Shown here one piece after another: positions 8,390-19,169 of a DNA stretch of 64,000 bases (position 1 is its first letter; every line of letters begins with the position of its first letter). The notes below the pieces were generated by a model. The model had not been told where the DNA came from. It was given only the letters and a program-made list of their open reading frames with translations, and did no database searches. Location of the stretch: assembly GCA_002794775.1 (NCBI GenBank), contig NBAY01000035.1:419898-483897 (forward strand), written 5' to 3'. The position numbers and the translations under genes are program-made. The stretch comes from Porodaedalea pini. Lineage: Eukaryota; Basidiomycota; Agaricomycetes; Hymenochaetales; Hymenochaetaceae.

Positions 8390-11300
8390 CTAACCAAGAT
8401 CACGGTTGTCTGGCTCAGTGTTGACAAAGAGTGGATGGAGTCGTTGGCGAGGAATGTTGAGTTTTTGCGGAGTGCCAGGATGTTTTCAATAGAATTCAGT
8501 GATCGCCTCCTTTGCGTTCTCGCCAAAGTCCGTCTCAGGCTGCCAAGTCGGTTCATTGTACCTGACCCACTTGACGAGGTACTGTAGTTTCCCTCGGTGC
8601 AGACGTGAGTCGATGACCTCCTCGACCTCATATTCTTCCTTATTATCGATGATGTCTGGCAGCTGCAACGGCAGCTGTCTCTGGCTTTCAAAGGATGGTT
8701 TAACAGTGGGTTTCAACAGGGCTTTGTTGAAGACCAGGTGGACTTTCTTCCATCACTTTGGGAGCTTGAGCTTGTATGCGCTCGCTCCTACCTTGTCAAT
8801 GACGTCGAAGGGGCCGTACCACTTGTCAGCAAGCTTCTTCATTGGCAAGTCTGTGCTGATGTTTCGCCCATCAAGGAAGACCTTGTCTCCAGTCTTGTAC
8901 TCCACCAAAGTTCCTGCCATCTGATCATGGTAGCATTTCATGTCCTCTGCTGCCTTGATCAGATTGTCCTTTGTGATGTGATGTGTTTCCTTAATGTGCT
9001 TCGTGAATTCTTCCGCCGACATGTTGGCAGAGGAGGTTCATGTCATGTCGAAGCTCAGAGGGTGACATCCTGTATTCATGTAGAAGGGGGACATCTTTGT
9101 TGCTGAGTGTTTGTGGTTGTTGTATGCGAACTCTGCAAGGGGGAGCCAGTCCTTCCAGTCCACTTGCTGATGGTTAACGAAGAGCCGAAGGTACTGTTCG
9201 AGCTCTTGGTTAACACATTCCATCTGACCATCCGTCTGTGGGTGGTATGCCATTGACAGGTTGCCTTCGATGTGCAGGAGTTTGTACAGCTCCTTCATCA
9301 TTGACGCGTCAAACTGCATGCCTCGGTCGTGGATGATCTTCTTTGGTAGGCCATGGAGGCAAAAGACATGATCCCAATACAGCTGTGCCATGCCTTCTGC
9401 CAACAGTTTTGTCATCGTAGGGATCACATGCATCTGCTTTGAGAATCTGTCCACAAAGACGCAGATGGCGTTGTGTCCCTTCGAGTCTGGGAGTTCTCCA
9501 ATGAGATCGACCATGACAATTTCCCAAGAGCCTTCTGGTATTGCATTCAGATGAAGCTGTCTTGACCTCGACATTCTCAAAGCCTTTGTTCATTGGCATC
9601 AATCACATCTTTGGACATATGCCCTCACGTCTGAGAACATCGAGGCCCACCAGAAGTCACGACGCACGAGTTCCACCATTTTTGATGCTCCTGGATGTCT
9701 GGCTAGGACCGAGTTGTGACATTCCCGCAATACGGCCTCCTTCACTGTCGACGGTACATACACCTTGCCCTTCATCCACCACAACCCGTTGACCTCCGTC
9801 ATACCTGTCGGCCTCTCCAACTTGTTCTGCGCCCTCTGCACTTCACTCACTCTTTCCAACACCTCATCATGCGACGTCCTCACCACCCCACAGTTCAACC
9901 ACTTCTCCTTGATGAACACGACCCCATCATTGTCATCCTTGCCCTCATCGTAGCCCGCCTTGCATGATAGCAGGTCCACCTTGCCCATCATCTTTCCCAA
10001 CTTGTGTTCGAGGTGGAAGTCTAATTCCTTGAGCTCTGTTCACCAGCAAGCTTGATGGTAGCTCAGCTTCTGCGCCAACCTGAAATACGTGAGGTTAGCG
10101 TGGTTGGACCAGATTTCAATCTTATGACAGGCGCCGAGAAGGTATTGCCTCCACTCTTTGAGTGCTGAAACGATTGCAAGCATCTCTTTGTTGTAGATCT
10201 CATAGTTTCATTCCACCAGCAGGAGCGCTTCTGGCCTGTAGGTGACTACCCTCCACTTGCCTTCCTGTTTCTGTAACAACACACCTCCAAGCGCAAAGTT
10301 TGATGAGTCTGCTTCGACGCAGAAAGGGCCCTTGTTGTTGGCAATGGCCAGGACTGGAGGTGAGCAGAGATGTCGTCTCAGCTCCTCAAATGCTTCTTGC
10401 TGTTCAGTCTCCCATACCCAGTCCTTTTTGCCTGTCAGTGATGTTAATGGATGGACTACCTTGCTGTAGTCCTTGATGAACTGTCGCAGCCAGTTGCCCA
10501 TGCCTAGGAACTGTTGCAGCTGTTTAACGTTTCACAGGATGGGCCAGTCTGCAATTGCCTCCATCTTTGCTGGGTCAGCCTTGATCTCACCATTGCCGAT
10601 GATGTGGCCGAGGTATTTTACAACCTTGGCGTCAAATTCACATTTTTCCAGTTTCAGGTACAGGCCATTTTCTTGCAGGATCTGAAGGACATGCCTCGAT
10701 GTCTCGATATGTTCCTTAAGAGTCTGTGAGAGGATCAGGATGTTGTCGAGGTAGACAATGATCAAGTTATCGTAGATCAGTCCCTTGAAGATGTGGTTGA
10801 CGAAAGCCTGGAACATCGCCGGTGCATTGCAGAGACCGAAAAACATGACTGTTGGTTCAAAGAGACCCATGTTTGTGTGGAAAGCTGCCTTCCATTCATC
10901 GCCCTCACAGATCTGGACATTATAGTATCCCCAGCAAAGGTCAAGCTTAGTGATGAACTTCGCCTTCTTGACCTTGTCGACAAGCTCGTCGATGAGGGGG
11001 AGAGGATACTTATTCTTGATCGTGCCCTCATTGAGCTTCCGGTAATCCTGGATCGGGCACAAGGACCTGTCGGCCTTCTTGATAAAGAAGAAAGGTGACA
11101 CCATCGGTGAAATCGATTTTTGTATGCAGCCCGACTTCAAATTTTCCTCGAGGAAATCCTTCAGCGACTGTTGCTCAGTTGGCGTGAGCAGATAGATCTT
11201 ACAGTCGCTAGGCTTGAAGTCGGGTTTCAGGTCGATGACATGGTCCCAAGGTCGATGTTCCGGTAGCTTTTCGAAACCTTTCTTGCTGAAGACATCAGCA

Positions 11301-11974
11301 AAGTCATTGAGGTATGTGGGCCAGGATGCCTTGTCCATTCACACCTCTCTCATCTTCCTCATCTCTTCCACCATCTCCTTCTCAATCACACATTCCTCAG
11401 GACAACGGGTGAATTCAATCGAACCCGTCTTCCAGTCAACTTCTGGGTTGTGGCATCGAAGCCAGTCGTAGCCAAGGAAGATGTTTGACGACACTAGGGA
11501 TGTCACCGCAAGGATGATCCTTTCCTTGTGATGTCCAATCATTAGTTCAATGTCAACGTATCTTTTGATCAAGCCGGCCTTGTTGTGCGTGCCATCCACA
11601 TTGAGCACCACAAGAGGTCTGATATAGCGCTTGGTCTCCAACCTGTATCACTCAACAAACCTCACGTCGATGCACGATCCCGTACATCCTGAATCCACGA
11701 GGGCATGCACGTCCACCTCTCTCATCTCTCCTGCCACACTGTGCCTGACGTTCAGGAGGAGGTCCAGCTGGTGTCCACCAGTTCCCCTCATGAACAGCTG
11801 CTTGTACTCATCATTTTCATTCACACCGGTGGGGGTCTTGTAGTCGGGAAAACCATCAACGCTGTTTGCATCTACGTACTGTACAGGCGGTTGGTTATAT
11901 TTTAGTAAATCTGGACTTGAAACCCCTTGCTCTTCTCGGTCAGTTGCCCCAATAGCTACGCCTGACTATTTGCA
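8390..11974 (-). pseudogene. Decayed pol of copy 3 with C-terminal chromodomain
   Basis: In sense order it shows a protease region (about 11640-11800), an RT (IVYLDNILIL near 10750, where the DD of the active site has become DN), an RNase H start (EADSSNFALGG), the shared TGA at 10208-10210, an integrase zinc finger and core (HDRGMQFDAS near 9310-9340), and a chromodomain at 8486-8640 with EYEVEEVIDSRLHRGKLQYL and TWQPETDF. The last in-frame stop is at 8390-8392. The chromodomain places the family among chromoviruses. Multiple stop codons make the copy non-coding today. Confidence 0.9.
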
Positions 11975-13125
11975 AAATCCTGTGAGTCGACGACTTCTTC
12001 GTCATTGTCTTCCTCCTCCACATAGTCCTCCACTGTCATCCTCCAAGTGTCTACAACTTCCTTGAAGGCCGATTCCTTCATTGCACCTAGTTCGTCAGTG
12101 AGGAGGCGATGTTCGCTTGGCATCATTATCTGCAGCATGTGCTGCACTATTTTCTTTCCCTGTGGGCAATTGTCCTTGAAGTGACCTAGCTGGCCACAGA
12201 TCCAGCATGCCCATCATTGTTGTGCCTTGTTCATCAAGACATCCATCGGCTGACCAGCACCTCTGAAGGTGACACCAGTCGCATCGTGTTTGTCGGTGTG
12301 GGGGGCTGCCATCTGTCAGTGAGCCAGGGGTGTCTGCTGTTGCTGCAGGTGTGGTGGAGGTGGAAAAGCATGACCTCATTGGATAGCATGGATCTGTTGT
12401 TTGCCCCGGTCAATCTCAATCGCCTTCTTCTTCCAGTCGTCATATGTTGTTGGAACCGGCGTCAACCTCAATACTCTACAGACTACCTCGATGTTCATCA
12501 CCCGCTTCAGGCAGTCACAGATGATGCTGTCATCTGTTAGACCCGCTCTTGTGATGACAACATCGAGTTTCTGGAAGAACTCATCGGTGGTGAGGTCCTT
12601 CTGAACCTTGGTTCAGAATTCTGCTAGTGCCTTCCCCTTCTGGTTCGGGTCATCAAATGAGGCATCCAGATGTTCCTGGAACCTGGTCCAACTATCGGTG
12701 AAGGTTACGATGCTGGCCATTGTTGATTCCTCCATGTAGTTTTGTGCCCATGTTGCCGCATTGCTGCCCTTCAGGTAAGAGAGGGCAACGTAGATCTTGC
12801 TTTCCGATGTGGGGTATCTGTTCGGGTTTGCAGAGACAAAAAGGAGGACTTTGCGTTTGAAGTCCAGGTAGTCATCACCACCAGTGAATTCATGTGGTCA
12901 GGCGACATTGATATTGGGGGTCGGGGTGGCCCCTTGACCCACCGGGGTGTTTGCTGCTGCAGCAGTGAACGCGCCTGCAACAATTGCTGCAATCTGCTCT
13001 AGCTGCTGTTGGCTGAAGCCTGTCGACATTGTTTCAGGTGTCGGCATTGAAGGTTCAGGTGGTGTCAATGGTGATGAGTCCCTACGGGTTTCACGGTATG
13101 GACCTGGGGTCAATGGTAACGTCAC
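11956..13125 (-). pseudogene. Decayed gag of copy 3
   Basis: Collinear with gag of copy 1, from a GFSQQQLEQIAA start region near 13030 to the acidic C-terminus ending at TAG (11956). Several nonsense codons break it. The zinc knuckle region near 12190 is still visible. The G GAT TTT heptamer is kept at 11974-11980, but in this copy the -1 frame meets a TAG two codons later, so pol could not be expressed by that route. Confidence 0.85.
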
Positions 13126-13796
13126 AGTCGACGTTGACGGTGTGGGCGATGGAGGGATGGCTGGGGACCACCTGGCTCTTTTCCCTTCTGCTGTCGTCGA
13201 GTACCAACATTTGTTGATATCGCTGTACCAGATCTCATGTATGACGCCGCTGTTGTCAGTTGCGATGTAACTTGGTCGATCTGGGTCCCACTGTGCTGAT
13301 GAAGGGAGGGCTCGATGCTGTTCCTCGGTGATATCTATCTTGTCTAAGATGGTGGGGGAATAGGGATCAGTTGTTTGTTCAATCTAGGGTTATGCCAACA
13401 TTGAATGGGTTCGTCGGCGAAGTTGATGATGAGGCGGTAGGAACTGAGTGAGATTACAAACGATATTGCTGTAGATGTTTGTACTCATCTGGTTATCCAC
13501 ATCCACGTCAGATGTGTGCTCCACCAAAGGCTAATTCAGAGTGCCAGGGTGGGAAAGGGTTTCCTAATCAAGACTGCAACTTGCCCAAGGTCAAGTTGGT
13601 GTCCAAATGCAGTAATAGTCAGGAAAAGTTGGTTGGAAGGTTTATGTAATACATGAACATCCGAGAACATCCGGGCAGGGTTGAGGGTTGTCGTTTGGGG
13701 GTTTTACATGTCAAGTCTGTCAAGGGGAGTGCTCCTCTAGACTGAGTGAAGGCGAGTCGACAGTGACAACATACACTGGGGATGAGCCTGGGTGGG

Positions 13797-13807
13797 GTTC
13801 TGCTTTT
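13797..13807 (-). other. Self-priming PBS of copy 3
   Basis: The sense strand reads AAAAGCAGAAC one base inside the LTR. It is perfectly complementary to the inferred 5' end of the element RNA. Confidence 0.75.
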
Positions 13808-13808
13808 A

Positions 13809-14224
13809 TGTTAGACGGGAGTCTGGGAGACAACTCGGACTGGGCAGGCCTCGACTGACTGTTGTCTGGGATGTGCTATACTCGAGCGGGGACTCGGGAC
13901 CCGCTATGCTCAGGCTAGGTTGTCACGGAGATAAGAGGATTAATACAAGTCTAAACTAATACAAGGGGGACAAGTCTCACCTAGGTCGTCGCGGAGGTAA
14001 GAGGAAAAGCAGAACAAGGAGTTCATGTGATTCCTGAGACCTTATATAGCAACGACTGTGAGACTATATTACCTAATGTTACATAAATGAACAGAATGGA
14101 ATGAATGAAGGTCATGTGAAGGGGGTGTGGGAAATGATTGAAAAGGTGATTAAATATGGTGAAAAGGAGTGATTAAAAGAAAAGAAGTGATAAAAGGAGA
14201 AATAAAAGAGTTCGAGTCCTAACA
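13809..14224 (-). repeat. 5' LTR of nested copy 3 (416 bp)
   Basis: TGTTAG to CTAACA. The R start GTTCTGCTTTT (minus strand, 14015-14005) is again complementary to the PBS at 13797-13807. The target duplication gaatc follows at 14225. Confidence 0.95.
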
Positions 14225-14229
14225 GAATC

Positions 14230-17200
14230 GTCCTTGTGGTGACATCCCTGGCATCATCAAACATCTTCCTTGGCTATGACTGGCTTTGATGCCACAACCC
14301 AGAGGTCGACTGGAAGATGGGTTCAATTGAATTCACCCACTGTCCAGAGGAATGTGCGATCGAGAAGGAGGTGGTGGAAGAGATGAGGAGGGTGAGAGAA
14401 GTGCGAATGGACAAGGCATCCTGGCCCACATATCTCAATGACTACGCTGACGTCTTCTCGGAGAAAGGATTTGAGAAGTTACCAGAACATCAACCCTGGG
14501 ACCATGTCATCGACTTGAAGCCTGACTTTAAGCCTAGTGACTGCAAGATCTATCTGCTGACGCCGACAGAACAACAGTCATTAAAGGACTTCCTTGGTGA
14601 AAACCTGAAGTCTGGCCGTATTCGAAAATTGATCTCCCTAATAGCATCGCCCTTCTTCTTTATCAAGAAGGCCGACAAATCCCTATACCCAATCCAGGAT
14701 TACCAGAAGCTTAACAAGGGTACAATCAAAAATAAGTATCCTCTCCCCCTCATTGATGAACTGGTTGACAAGGTCAAGAAGGCAAAGTTCATCACCAAGC
14801 TCGACCTTTGCTGGGGATACTATAACATCCGGATCCACAAAGGTGATGAATGGGAGGCAGCATTCCACACGAACATGGGCCTCTTCGAACTGATGGTCAT
14901 GTTCTTTGGTCTTTGCAACGCACCGGCAATGTTCCAGGCTTTCGTCAATCACATCTTCAAGGACCTGATCTATGCAAACCTGATCATTGTATACCTCGAT
15001 GACATCCTGATCCTCTTGGAAACCATCAAGGAGCACATTGAGACGTCGAGGTGCATACTTCAGATCCTTCAAGAAAATGGCCTGTATCTGAAACTGGAGA
15101 AATGTGAATTTGACATCAAGGTCATTAAATACCTTGGCCACATCATCGGCAACGGCAAGCTTAAAGCTGACCCGGCGAAGACGGAAGTGATTGCTAGCTG
15201 GCCTGCACCTAGAGATCTTAAGGAACTTCAAAAGTTCCTCGGTATGGGTAGCTGGCTTTGACAGTTTATCAAGGACTACAGCAGGGTGGTCCAACCACTG
15301 ATGTTGCTGATGGGCAAGAAGGGCTGGGTATGAGAGACCGAGCAGCAAGAAGTGTTTGAGGAGCTGAAGTGTTGTCTCAGCTCACCTCCAGTCCTAGCAA
15401 TTGCCAACGACAAGGGCCCTTTCCATGTAGAGGCAGACTTGTCGAACTTTGCGCTTGGAGGCATGTTGTTGCAGAAGCAGGAAGGCAAGTGGAGGGTCAT
15501 CACCTACAGGTCAGAGGCACTCCTACCAGTGGAATGAAACTATGAGATCTATGACAAGGAGATGCTCACAATCGTTTTGGCACTCAAGGAGTGGAGACAG
15601 TACCTTCTCGGTGCCTGTCACAAGGTCGAGATCTGGTCCGACCATGCCAACCTCACATATTTCAGGTCAGCGCAGAAGCTGAGCTATTGTCAAGCCTGCT
15701 GGTGAACAGAGCTCGAGGAATTTGACTTCCACCTCGAACACAAGTTGGGAAAGACGATGGGCAAGGTGGGCTACGACGAGGGCAAGGATGACAATGATGG
15801 TGTCATGTTTATCAAGGAGAAGTGGCTGAATTGTGGAGTGGTGAGAACGTCATGTGATGAAGTGTTGGACTGAGTGGGTGAAGCGCAGAGGACACAGGAC
15901 AAGTCAAAGAGGCTGATGGGCATGACAGAAGTTGACAGGTTGTGGCGGATGAAAGGCAAGGTGTATGTACCATTGACAATGAAGGAGGCTGTATTGCAGG
16001 AATGCCATGACTTGGTCCTAGCAGGACATCTGGGAGCATCAAAGATGGTGGAGCTTGTGCGTCAGGACTTCTGGTAGGCATCAATGTTCTCCGACATCTG
16101 GGCATACGTTTGAGGATGTGATTGCTGTCAGCAAACGAAAGCTCTGAGGACATCAAGGTCAAGGCTGCTCCATCTGAATGCGGTCCCCAAAGACCCTTGG
16201 GAAATTGTCATGGTCGACCTCATCGGAGAGCTCCCAGACTCAAAGGGACATAACACAATCTGTGTATTCATGGACAGATTCTCGAAGCAGATGCACACTA
16301 TCCCAATGATGATGAAACTGTCAGCAGAAGGCATGGCTCAACTGTACCATGACCACGTCTTCTGCCTCCACAGCCTACCAAAGAAGATTATCCACAATTG
16401 AGGCATGCAGTTTGATGCATCGATGATGAAGGAGCTATACAAACTCCTGCACATTGAAGGCAACCCATCAACAGTGTATCACTCGCAAACAGATGGTCAA
16501 ACAGAACGAGTCAACCAAGAGCTTGAACAGTACCTTCAGCTCTTCATTAACCATCGGCAATTGGACTGGAAAGACTGGCTTCCTCTTGCAGAGTTTGTGT
16601 ATAACAACCACAAACACTCAGCGACAAAGATGTCCCCCTTCTATGCAAACACTGGACGTCACCCCTTGAGCTTCGACATGACATGAACCTCATCTGCTAA
16701 CATGTCAGCAGAAGAATTTGCAAAGCACATCAAAGAGACCCATTGTGTTGCAAAGGACAATCTGGTCAAGGCAGTGGAGGATATGAAGTGCTACCATGAC
16801 TGGATGGCAGGGACTTCAGTAGAGTACAAGGCTGGAGACAAGGTCTTCCTTGATGGACAAAACATCAGCACAGATTCACTGATGAAGAAGCTTGCTGACA
16901 AGTGGTACGGTCCCTTCGAAATCGTGGATAAGGTTGGAGCGAGCACATACAAGCTCAAACTCCCCAAGCGATGGAAGAAGGTTCACCCCATCTTCAACGA
17001 AGCCCTGTTGAAACCTGCCATCAAACCATCCTTTGAAAGCCAAAAGCAACCCCCACTGCTGCCGCCTGACATCGTTGACAATGAGAAAGAGTACGAGGTT
17101 GAGGAGATCATTGACTCACGTCTGCACCAAGGAAAACTACAATACCTCATCAAGTGGGTCGGATACAATGAACCAACCTGGCAGCCCGAGATGGACTTCA

Positions 17201-17280
17201 GTGAGAACGCAAAAGAGGCGATTGCTGAATTCTATCAAAAACATCCTGGCACTCCTCGGAAACTTGACATTCCTTGCTAA
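14230..17280 (+). pseudogene. Pol of copy 2, 3' part: RT, RNase H, integrase, chromodomain
   Basis: Resumes the pol of copy 2 after the nested element. The RT motif VYLDDILIL (about 14990-15012) is intact. The RNase H region carries the family-wide TGA at 15535-15537. The integrase core follows (VDLIGELPDS near 16213, HN-TGA-GMQFDAS near 16400, so the CGA of HDRG has become TGA). A chromodomain lies at about 17085-17215 (EYEVEEIIDSRLHQGKLQYL). Stops near 15259, 15331, 15703, 15871, 16075, 16111, 16399 and 16683 make it a pseudogene. Confidence 0.9.
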
Positions 17281-17349
17281 CAACTCCACCCACTCTTCGT
17301 AGACACCGAGCCAGATGACCACGATCTTGGTTGGTCAGGACGCCCAACC

Positions 17350-17361
17350 TTGAGGGGGGGG
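17350..17361 (+). other. Polypurine tract of copy 2
   Basis: TTGAGGGGGGGG lies immediately before the 3' LTR. It is the expected plus-strand primer for reverse transcription and matches the tract of copy 3. Confidence 0.85.
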
Positions 17362-17364
17362 TAA

Positions 17365-17812
17365 TGTCAGAACTCAAACTTTCACCCCTTCTTTTATTTT
17401 CCTTTTTACCATTTCTTTTATTTTAATCACCCCTTCCCATTACATTTAATCGTCTTTTCAATCATTTCCCACACTCCTTTCACATGACCTTCATTCGTTC
17501 CATTCCACTTGTTTATGTAATCTTAGGTAACATAGTCTCATGGTTGTCACTATAAGAGGCCTCAGGAATCACATGAACTCCTTGTTCTGCTTTTCCTCTT
17601 ACCTCCGCGATGACCTAGGTGAGACTCGTCCCCCTTGTATTAGTCTAAACTTGTATTAATCCTCTTACCTCTGCAACGACCTAGTCTGAGTAAACCAGCC
17701 GCCCAAACTTCGTGTTCAAGATACAGCCTGTCCCAGACAACATCAGCATCACCATCAGGTGCTGCATGTTGAGGTTGCCTAGTCTGAGTTCCACCCAGAC
17801 TTCCACCTAACA
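17365..17812 (+). repeat. 3' LTR of copy 2 (448 bp)
   Basis: TGTCAG to CTAACA. It has TATAAG at 17551 and GTTCTGCTTTT at 17584-17594, the same 33-nt spacing as in copy 1. Its U5 resembles that of the 5' LTR (5430-5658) but its U3 does not. Confidence 0.9.
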
Positions 17813-18331
17813 GATATGCGTCAAGATAAAGAACAGCACACTGGTTTCTTGGTAGCTTTGGATTGTCATGCAGAACCTGCTCATAATGCAGCCTGAATAT
17901 CTTGTCCATGTACTACAAAAAATGAATGAACAACAATGTGTTAGAAGTAGTCAATGAAAGTGACTTTGAGTTTGGGTGGGATTTTAACTATGCACCTGTT
18001 TCATTGTTTCCAATGTGCTATAGTGACTTGAGGGTTTCTTCTCACTTGCAGCAACCATGAAATGACATCCTAGAGAAAGGGCCATGTCCATACCTTCTGC
18101 ATGAGCATCTGGACAGCTGCGCAAGGTCTTCCCACTGCAGACCTGCTGAAATGGCAGAAACTGTCCATCTGTTGTACTTGATACACAAAGTGTAAAGCCA
18201 CACTTTTCATCCTTCCCAATAACATTCACCTGCTTGGAACCTTTCATTTCAAATTTGCATTTGAATCCTGGGATGTAGATTATGCCCATCTGGTTCATAT
18301 TAATAACGAGCTGCATTACAGCCATTTTCAT
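17813..18331 (-). pseudogene. Fragment of a pogo/DDE_1-type DNA transposase
   Basis: The minus-strand coding remnant has two blocks. The first, 18331-17984, contains INMNQMG and GIIYIPG, then QVNVIGKDEKCGFTLCVSST, GQFLPFQQVCSGKT and RSCP. These match the first catalytic part of fungal pogo-like DDE_1 transposases, where the SKQV segment leads into the DDE core. After a probable intron, the second block (17909-17813) has MDKIFRLHYEQVL and CAVLYLDAYL, which fits the region of the second catalytic Asp (usually LDxWxVH). The reading frame is cut just after this point by the 3' LTR of copy 2, so that LTR element inserted into the transposase gene. The 5' end overlaps the left arm of the large inverted repeat. 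Confidence 0.7.
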
Positions 18332-18721
18332 AAGTCCTGCAACATGTGCATGTCACATGATATGAGCCGTGGCTGAGCCAACATGTTGAAAAATTAGAAT
18401 AAATGTCTATTTTCTCTGTAAATTCTGTGCAGTACCTGCCCATTAAGTACTCAAAAAAAAGGCATGGTTCTCAGGAGCAGAAATATGTAAAATAGAGAGC
18501 AATATGTCAACTGTGTAGGTGGGTGGAGATCAAACAAGTGCAGCTGGTCTGTTCTCTCATACATTTCCACCAAGATGCAAAACTTATGGCTCCCCTACAT
18601 CTACCTATAAAATTCTTTCCTGTGTCTGTAAATTAAGTATATGACTATATCAACATCTCCTGAAAGTTTGAAGCCAATCCATTCAGTATTCATGGTCCAG
18701 CAGCAAGATTTGTGTTCCACT
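18316..18721. repeat. Left arm of a ~405-bp inverted repeat
   Basis: Reverse-complementary to 18765-19169 over almost the whole length, with a 43-bp spacer. Its outer end overlaps the start of the transposase fragment. The arms differ by scattered substitutions and small indels. At the outer end this arm has CATGTG and CACATG where the right arm has CACGTG, as expected for CpG decay. Confidence 0.93.
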
Positions 18722-18764
18722 TCAAGCTCTTTCCACCCTCCTTTTCTCACAACAGGTCTTGCAG

Positions 18765-19169
18765 AGTAGAACACAAATCCTGCTGCTGCACCATGAATAC
18801 TGAATGGATTGGCTTCAAACTTGCAGGAGATGTTGGTATAGTCATATACTTAATTTACAGACACACGAAAGAATTTTACAGGTAGATGTAGGGGAGCCAT
18901 AATTTTTGAATCTTGGTGGAAATGTATGAGAAAACAGACTGGCTGCACTTGTTTGATCTCCACCCACCTACATAATCAACATATTGCTCTCTATTTACAT
19001 ATTTCTGCTCCTGAGAACAATGCCTTTTTTTTGAGTACTTAATGGGCAGGTACTGCACAGAATTTACAGAGAAAATAGACATTTATTCTAATTTTTCAAC
19101 ATGTTGGCTCAGCCGCGGCTCATATCACGTGACATGCACGTGTCGCAGGACTTATGAAAAAGGCTGTAA
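18765..19169. repeat. Right arm of the ~405-bp inverted repeat
   Basis: Pairs with 18316-18721. RNA read through it would form a hairpin of about 400 bp with a 43-nt loop. The outer end (from about 19113) keeps CpG, including two CACGTG hexamers at 19126-19131 and 19137-19142. The rest is CpG-poor. Confidence 0.93.

Larger units (their letters stand above)
7944..14224 (-). mobile_element. Ty3/gypsy copy 3, nested full-length insertion
   Basis: A 6281-bp minus-strand element with LTRs of 416 bp at each end (7944-8359 and 13809-14224), flanked by the perfect 5-bp duplication gaatc (7939-7943 and 14225-14229). It interrupts the protease-RT part of copy 2. PBS (13797-13807), gag, pol with chromodomain, and polypurine tract are all recognisable. 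It is decayed by many transition-type nonsense changes. By hand count the two LTRs differ at about 29 of 416 positions, about 26 of them transitions. Confidence 0.96.
5115..17812 (+). mobile_element. Ty3/gypsy retrotransposon copy 2, decayed and split by a nested copy
   Basis: Plus-strand element with R-U5 and PBS near 5430-5670, gag remnants, pol remnants, a polypurine tract and a 3' LTR at 17365-17812. It is interrupted at 7944-14224 by a minus-strand copy that carries a 5-bp target duplication (gaatc). The coding region carries many nonsense codons, mostly TGA/TAA/TAG where copy 1 has CGA, CAA or similar, and CpG is strongly depleted. The left boundary at 5115 (TGTTAG) is provisional. Only the part from about 5385 onward aligns by eye with the 3' LTR. 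Confidence 0.85.
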
